A DNA stretch of 8,543 nucleotides, from contig SYAK01000061.1 in NCBI GenBank assembly GCA_005788935.1, forward strand, positions 1 to 8,543, written 5' to 3'. Positions 5,594 through 8,543 of this stretch are shown here, one piece after another. The DNA is from Pseudomonadota bacterium (GTDB lineage: Bacteria > Myxococcota > UBA9042 > PHBI01). The notes below the pieces were generated by a model. That model did not search any database and had not been told where the DNA came from. It saw only the letters and a program-made list of their open reading frames with translations. The position numbers were made by a program, and so were the translations under genes. Numbering within the stretch: the first letter of the stretch is position 1; the number at the start of each line of letters is the position of its first letter.

Positions 5594-7729
5594 TCACGGG
5601 CCCGCCTCGGAGTCGGTCTTCCTCAGCGACAGGTTGAGCCTCTGGGCGTGGGCGCCCAGCGACTCGGGCCCGCGTGTCGCGGCGAGCGCACCGCCCTGGT
5701 TCGCTTTCAGGGCGTCGCGCACCTCCGTCAGCCGCGCGGAGAGGCCTCGCAGCTCGTTCGCCAGACCGGTGCCCGACAGCGACTGCCGCAGCTCGTCGAG
5801 AGCGCCCGCGATCGTCGTTGTCGAGACCGCGTCGAGGGAGGTCTTGAGGCTCGCGAAGTCCGACGACATCCGCTCGAGGTGCTGCACGAGTCCGTGGTTC
5901 ATCGACGGCAGGGTCCGCAGCTCGTCCGTCAGCAGCGTCGCGCGGTCGAGCAACGTCCTAAGCGCTGCCTGCATCGAGGCTTGGTTCACCGCCATCTGCC
6001 GCGTCTCGCTCGAGGTCACGCGCAGGTTCTCGCCAGCCTCGCGCAGGCGGCTGACGCTCTCGCCAATCCCGGCCTGCAGCGCATCGAGCCGCTGTCGGCC
6101 CTCGTCGAGGGTGTCGCGCGCGGTGACCAGCTGTTGAGCCGCGCCCTCGAGGTCGGTGCTCACTTGCCGCCTCAGATCCCCGAAGGCGGTCGTGAGCGCC
6201 GTGGCCTGCTGGACCTGCGCCTTCCTCATCTCCGCCTCGAGCTTGACGAAGGTCTCCGTCACGCGGGTCTGAGCCTGCGCGAGCTGTGTGAAGAGGCCCT
6301 CCTGGAAGGTCCCGAGGGCGCCGACGATCCCGGGCAGCCCTTCGAGCGCCCTTGTGAGCGCATCCGAGCCGCTCGTGAGTTCTGTCAGCTGCCTCTTGAT
6401 GCCGCTGGTCGTCGTGTGGGTCTCCTCGAGGGTCGACCGGATCCGGTCGCCGAGGCGGCGCGCGAAGTCGTCGAGCTCGGTCGTCGTCTGCGTGAGGCTC
6501 TGGCGCATCGTGGCGACGAGCCCGCCCAGCTCGGAGGCGACCTTCCGGACCGCCTCCATGCTGTCACGCGCGGTCGCGGCGGACTCGTGCATCGACCGCT
6601 GCAGGTTGGACGACTCGGACGCGCTCGCGGCGAGCTGGGTCGAGAGGCTCGCGGCGCCATCTCGCAACGACCTGAACTCCTCCGCCATCTCGGCCATCTG
6701 TCCCTTCACGGCCGCGCTGATCCTTCCGACCGCCTTTTCCGTGAACGCCTTGACGTGGTCCTCCGCGATCTGCTGGCTGGATTCGACGCGGTCGCTGATG
6801 ACCTTCACGAACCTGTCGAAGCGCTGGTTCATCGCCAGGGTCGCCTGCCCGACCAGCGCCACGAGCGTCGGGTTCTCGAGAACGCGCTCGACCGCGGTCT
6901 GGAGCATCAGGTCGAGGGGGTTGTCCTCGACCCGGTCGATGAAGTCTGTGACGAGCTCTGACTCGACCGCGTCGTTCAGCACCTGCGCGGTCACGTCGGC
7001 GAGCGCGTTCGTCGTGCCGGAGTCGCCGCTGGTGAGGGCCTCAAGTCTCTGGCACAGCTCGGCCGAGGTGCGCTCGACGAGATCCGACGACCGGCGCGTC
7101 AGAAAGCCCGCGAGCGTCGCGGCGATGACCCCGAAGATGCTGGTCCAGAAGGCGGACGCGAGGTTCTCGATGACCGGAAGGATCGCCTTGTCGAGGTTCG
7201 CGCCCTTCGACGACGCCTCGCTGAGCCCGCCGATCTCGCCGAGGCCGATGGAGACGCCCACGAAGGTCCCGAGGATCCCGAGCCCGGTGCACCAGCCCGG
7301 GACCTGGTCGAGCGCGTCCACCGAGATGACCGGGTTGAAGTGGCTTCGACCCGATGGGTTGGCCTCTGCGACGATGGCCTCGTGATTGACGTAGGAGCTC
7401 GCGCTCGCAGTCCTCCGGAGGCCGCCGCCCGGCACCGCGACGAGGCTCCGCTCGAAGCGGGTGATGGCGGCGCCGATGTGGGTCAGACCGGCCGAGAGGA
7501 GGGCGTCGCGGAGCGTGCTGAGCGTCCCCGCGGCGGTCTCGTCATGCACGCAACGGTGCGCCTTCGCAGCCGTCCGCCACACGCGGAAGATGCGCCACCA
7601 CAGCATCACGAGGAGCAGCAGCAGCGCGAAGGACACGATCCAGGTCAGCGTCTGCTGGAAGGCCTCCTCGAGTGAGAGCCCGAGGCTCGTCCAAGGATCC
7701 GTTGCTGGTTGGGTCGGTTGGGTGTTCAT
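5594..7729 (-). CDS. zorA: ZorA-like MotA/TolQ/ExbB channel with long coiled-coil tail
   Basis: 711 residues from the ATG at 7729. TM1 is at about 29-48 ('WIVSFALLLLLVMLWW'). The channel core holds 'GLGILGTFVGVSIGL' (149-163) and 'AFWTSIFGVIAATLAGF' (193-209), matching the last two helices of MotA/TolQ/ExbB proteins and the GTF.G and AF.TS.FG motifs of ZorA. Residues from about 215 to 700 are almost wholly helical, rich in Ala, Leu, Glu, Gln, Arg and Ser/Thr, with heptad-like spacing. This matches the long cytoplasmic tail of ZorA, which carries the signal from the membrane motor to effectors, and the total length is close to type I ZorA. The frame stays open to 8005, but the 92 extra residues have no protein-like pattern. 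The ribosome binding site is weak (GGCGGCGAA). The gene leads a two-gene unit with zorB. ZorC, ZorD and ZorE are not recognisable in the window. Confidence 0.82.
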   Translation of the reverse strand: MNTQPTQPATDPWTSLGLSLEEAFQQTLTWIVSFALLLLLVMLWWRIFRVWRTAAKAHRCVHDETAAGTLSTLRDALLSAGLTHIGAAITRFERSLVAVPGGGLRRTASASSYVNHEAIVAEANPSGRSHFNPVISVDALDQVPGWCTGLGILGTFVGVSIGLGEIGGLSEASSKGANLDKAILPVIENLASAFWTSIFGVIAATLAGFLTRRSSDLVERTSAELCQRLEALTSGDSGTTNALADVTAQVLNDAVESELVTDFIDRVEDNPLDLMLQTAVERVLENPTLVALVGQATLAMNQRFDRFVKVISDRVESSQQIAEDHVKAFTEKAVGRISAAVKGQMAEMAEEFRSLRDGAASLSTQLAASASESSNLQRSMHESAATARDSMEAVRKVASELGGLVATMRQSLTQTTTELDDFARRLGDRIRSTLEETHTTTSGIKRQLTELTSGSDALTRALEGLPGIVGALGTFQEGLFTQLAQAQTRVTETFVKLEAEMRKAQVQQATALTTAFGDLRRQVSTDLEGAAQQLVTARDTLDEGRQRLDALQAGIGESVSRLREAGENLRVTSSETRQMAVNQASMQAALRTLLDRATLLTDELRTLPSMNHGLVQHLERMSSDFASLKTSLDAVSTTTIAGALDELRQSLSGTGLANELRGLSARLTEVRDALKANQGGALAATRGPESLGAHAQRLNLSLRKTDSEAGP

Positions 7730-8044
7730 CGGTTCGCCGCCGGTCTCGGACACTTCACATCGCGGTGCCTGCGCGGCTCCGTGCGGAAGTGGATACCACG
7801 CTGATGTCTCTTCGGAAGGGGTCAAGAGTCGTCGCAAGTGGTTTTCCTGCGGTCGGCCAATCTCCGGTCGAGCCGTGGTCGTGACGTCCTTCGTCCCTGC
7901 GCAGACGTTGAGCGCCTTGAGGTGTAAGGGAAGGGACAGCTTCAGGCACCCATCAGAGGGTGGCCACAGCCCGTTTGAACCTATGTGACAGATGGCATGG
8001 CGCACGATGCAGGCACACGTAGGCCCTCTCGAGACTGTGAGGCC

Positions 8045-8143
8045 ATGCTGAACCTGGAGGAGTAGCTCGGCGTCTCCCGTGTGACTGCAGCGCCGGTTTC
8101 ATGGTTCTTCAAGGTATATCCTGATTTCAATTTATATTACTGA
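8045..8143 (+). pseudogene. Possible relic of a helix-turn-helix regulator
   Basis: Read from the ATG at 8045, the frame gives 'MLNLEE', a TAG stop (8063-8065), then 'LGVSRVTAAP'. The LGVSR.T core resembles the recognition helix of excisionase- or XRE-type DNA-binding domains, and one base change (CAG to TAG) could account for the stop. The frame ends at 8141-8143. The match is very short and could be chance. Confidence 0.15.
8114..8138 (+). promoter_or_regulatory. AT-rich candidate promoter of the interrupted gene
   Basis: TATATT at 8133-8138 is a plausible -10 box, 29 bases upstream of the ATG at 8167, and TATATC (8115-8120) is an alternative. No good -35 box lies at the usual distance. 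The call rests mainly on the AT-rich stretch in otherwise GC-rich DNA. Confidence 0.25.
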
Positions 8144-8151
8144 TTTAACTG

Positions 8152-8158
8152 AAGGAGG
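8152..8158 (+). promoter_or_regulatory. Consensus ribosome binding site
   Basis: AAGGAGG lies 8 bases before the ATG at 8167, a near-perfect Shine-Dalgarno sequence at normal spacing. It is the main reason to believe the short gene that follows. Confidence 0.65.
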
Positions 8159-8166
8159 CCTGATTC

Positions 8167-8343
8167 ATGATTCGACCCGACACGCATGCATTCCTCGCGC
8201 ATGACTTCAACGACATCCGGAGTTTGCTGGACGAACCGCAGCTCGGCTTTCCGAAGCCGCGCGATCTCTGCGTCAACATGATGCCGGTCGGGATGTCGGA
8301 AGCGCATTGGCAGGGCCGGGATGTAGCAGGGCGGGCTAACTGA
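8167..8343 (+). pseudogene. 5' fragment of unknown gene cut by IS-like end
   Basis: A 58-codon frame behind a consensus ribosome binding site. It starts 'MIRPDTHAFLAHDFNDIRSL' and includes 'PQLGFPKPRDLC', which reads like real soluble protein. From about codon 52 the DNA appears to belong to the mobile element that begins near 8322, so the last six codons and the TGA stop (8341-8343) are probably supplied by the insertion. The native gene would then be longer and broken here. I do not recognise the family. It points away from zorA, so it is not part of that operon. An intact small protein of 58 residues is possible but less likely. Confidence 0.5.
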
Positions 8344-8543
8344 CCGCACCCGGGGCAGCAAAAGTGATCGCGGCCGGGGCGGCCAAACTGATCGTGTCAG
8401 GGCGGCCATGGTGACCGCACCCGGGGCAGCGAACGTGATCGCGCTCGGGGCGGCCAAAGTGATCGCGACGGCCAGGACTCGGCGATGGTTCCTCCGGGCA
8501 GGAGGTGCCGTCGTGCGAGCAAGGAAGGACATGCATTAGCTAC
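8322..8543. mobile_element. Left end of a probable IS21-like element, runs off window
   Basis: The TGT at 8322 opens a sequence related to the repeats that follow: 'CAGGGCGGGCTAAC' (8327-8340) resembles 'CAGGGCGGCCATGG' (8398-8411). Tandem units of about 24 bp then follow. IS21-family elements typically start with TG and carry several copies of a terminal repeat bound by the IstA transposase. No transposase gene is visible here; istA should start just beyond the right edge. Family and exact boundary are inferred, and no target duplication can be seen with one end only. Confidence 0.5.
8341..8459 (+). repeat. Five ~24-bp direct repeats with A-B-B order
   Basis: The units start at 8341, 8365, 8389 (23 bp), 8412 and 8436, and a degenerate sixth begins at 8460. 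All open with TGAYCG and have a central GGGGCRGC-like block. Units 1 and 4 (TGACCGCACCCGGGGCAGC) differ from each other at only two bases in their tails. Units 2, 3 and 5 are the TGATCG type. The pattern therefore repeats at a higher order of about 71 bp. They have no unique spacers, so this is not a CRISPR. Confidence 0.75.

Larger units (their letters stand above)
7730..8166. other. Intergenic region between zorA and the interrupted gene
   Basis: About 440 bp between divergent genes, expected to hold promoters for both. Toward zorA, a TTGACC box on the - strand (7825-7820) is followed by TGGTAT, but at 21-base spacing rather than 17, so it is weak. From about 8101 the DNA becomes AT-rich compared with its surroundings. 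No tRNA, riboswitch or intact gene is seen; a possible HTH relic at 8045-8143 is listed separately. Confidence 0.5.

Noticed and set aside
4408..7385. Long + strand open frames across the zorAB-like region (up to 456 codons)
   Set aside because: They lie opposite two well-recognised - strand genes, and their translations are Arg/Ala/Leu- or Ser-rich without any motif, as expected for antisense frames in high-GC DNA.
4510..7729. Flagellar MotAB or TolQR/ExbBD pair
   Set aside because: The ~500-residue coiled tail on the channel subunit is absent from MotA, TolQ and ExbB, and there are no flagellar, TolA/B or TonB genes in the window.
7730..8005. 92-residue N-terminal extension of the ZorA-like protein
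   Set aside because: The extra residues show no protein-like pattern or targeting signal, and ZorA-type proteins start shortly before TM1. The ATG at 7729 gives the expected layout.
8341..8459. CRISPR array
   Set aside because: The units are directly abutting with no unique spacers, and no cas gene is nearby.
8137..8536. - strand frames of 66-131 codons over the repeat region, and a + strand frame from 8484
   Set aside because: The - strand frames are just the repeats read backwards (ITFAAPGA-type repeats). The + frame from 8484 is too short before the window edge and has no recognisable transposase start.

Overview
High-GC bacterial DNA in which real genes are marked by strong third-position GC and by many spurious long ORFs in other frames. 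The composition, the gene types and a probable IS21-like end fit a GC-rich environmental bacterium such as a myxobacterium or relative; this is inference, as no taxonomic marker is present. The window looks like an accessory stress or defence island.

Left half, + strand (2-4384): three genes in a row that could form one operon entering from the left. (1) A protein cut by the window edge ends in two TerD-type domains joined by Pro/Ala-rich linkers. (2) A 160-residue gene has two compensating frameshifts in this sequence. (3) A 459-residue protein I do not recognise has a low-complexity N-terminus and a ~120-residue domain present twice in tandem.

Right half, - strand (7729-4510): a two-gene unit transcribed toward the first block. 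The upstream gene is a MotA/TolQ/ExbB-type ion-channel subunit with a very long coiled-coil tail (ZorA-like). The next gene, one base later, is a MotB/OmpA-type one-TM protein (ZorB-like). Both carry the hallmarks of the membrane motor of Zorya anti-phage systems, but no recognisable Zorya effector (ZorC, ZorD, ZorE or similar) is visible. The two blocks converge on a 125-bp gap with an AT-rich palindrome.

Right edge (7730-8543): a ~440-bp gap without a convincing intact gene, possibly holding an HTH-gene relic. Then comes a short gene start with a perfect ribosome binding site, cut off by what looks like the left end of an IS21-like element (about 8322 onward) with roughly 24-bp tandem terminal repeats.

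Working hypothesis (inference): the ZorAB-like motor and the TerD/duplicated-domain proteins belong to one Zorya-like system in which the + strand genes replace the usual effectors. The alternative is two independent accessory modules that happen to be neighbours.
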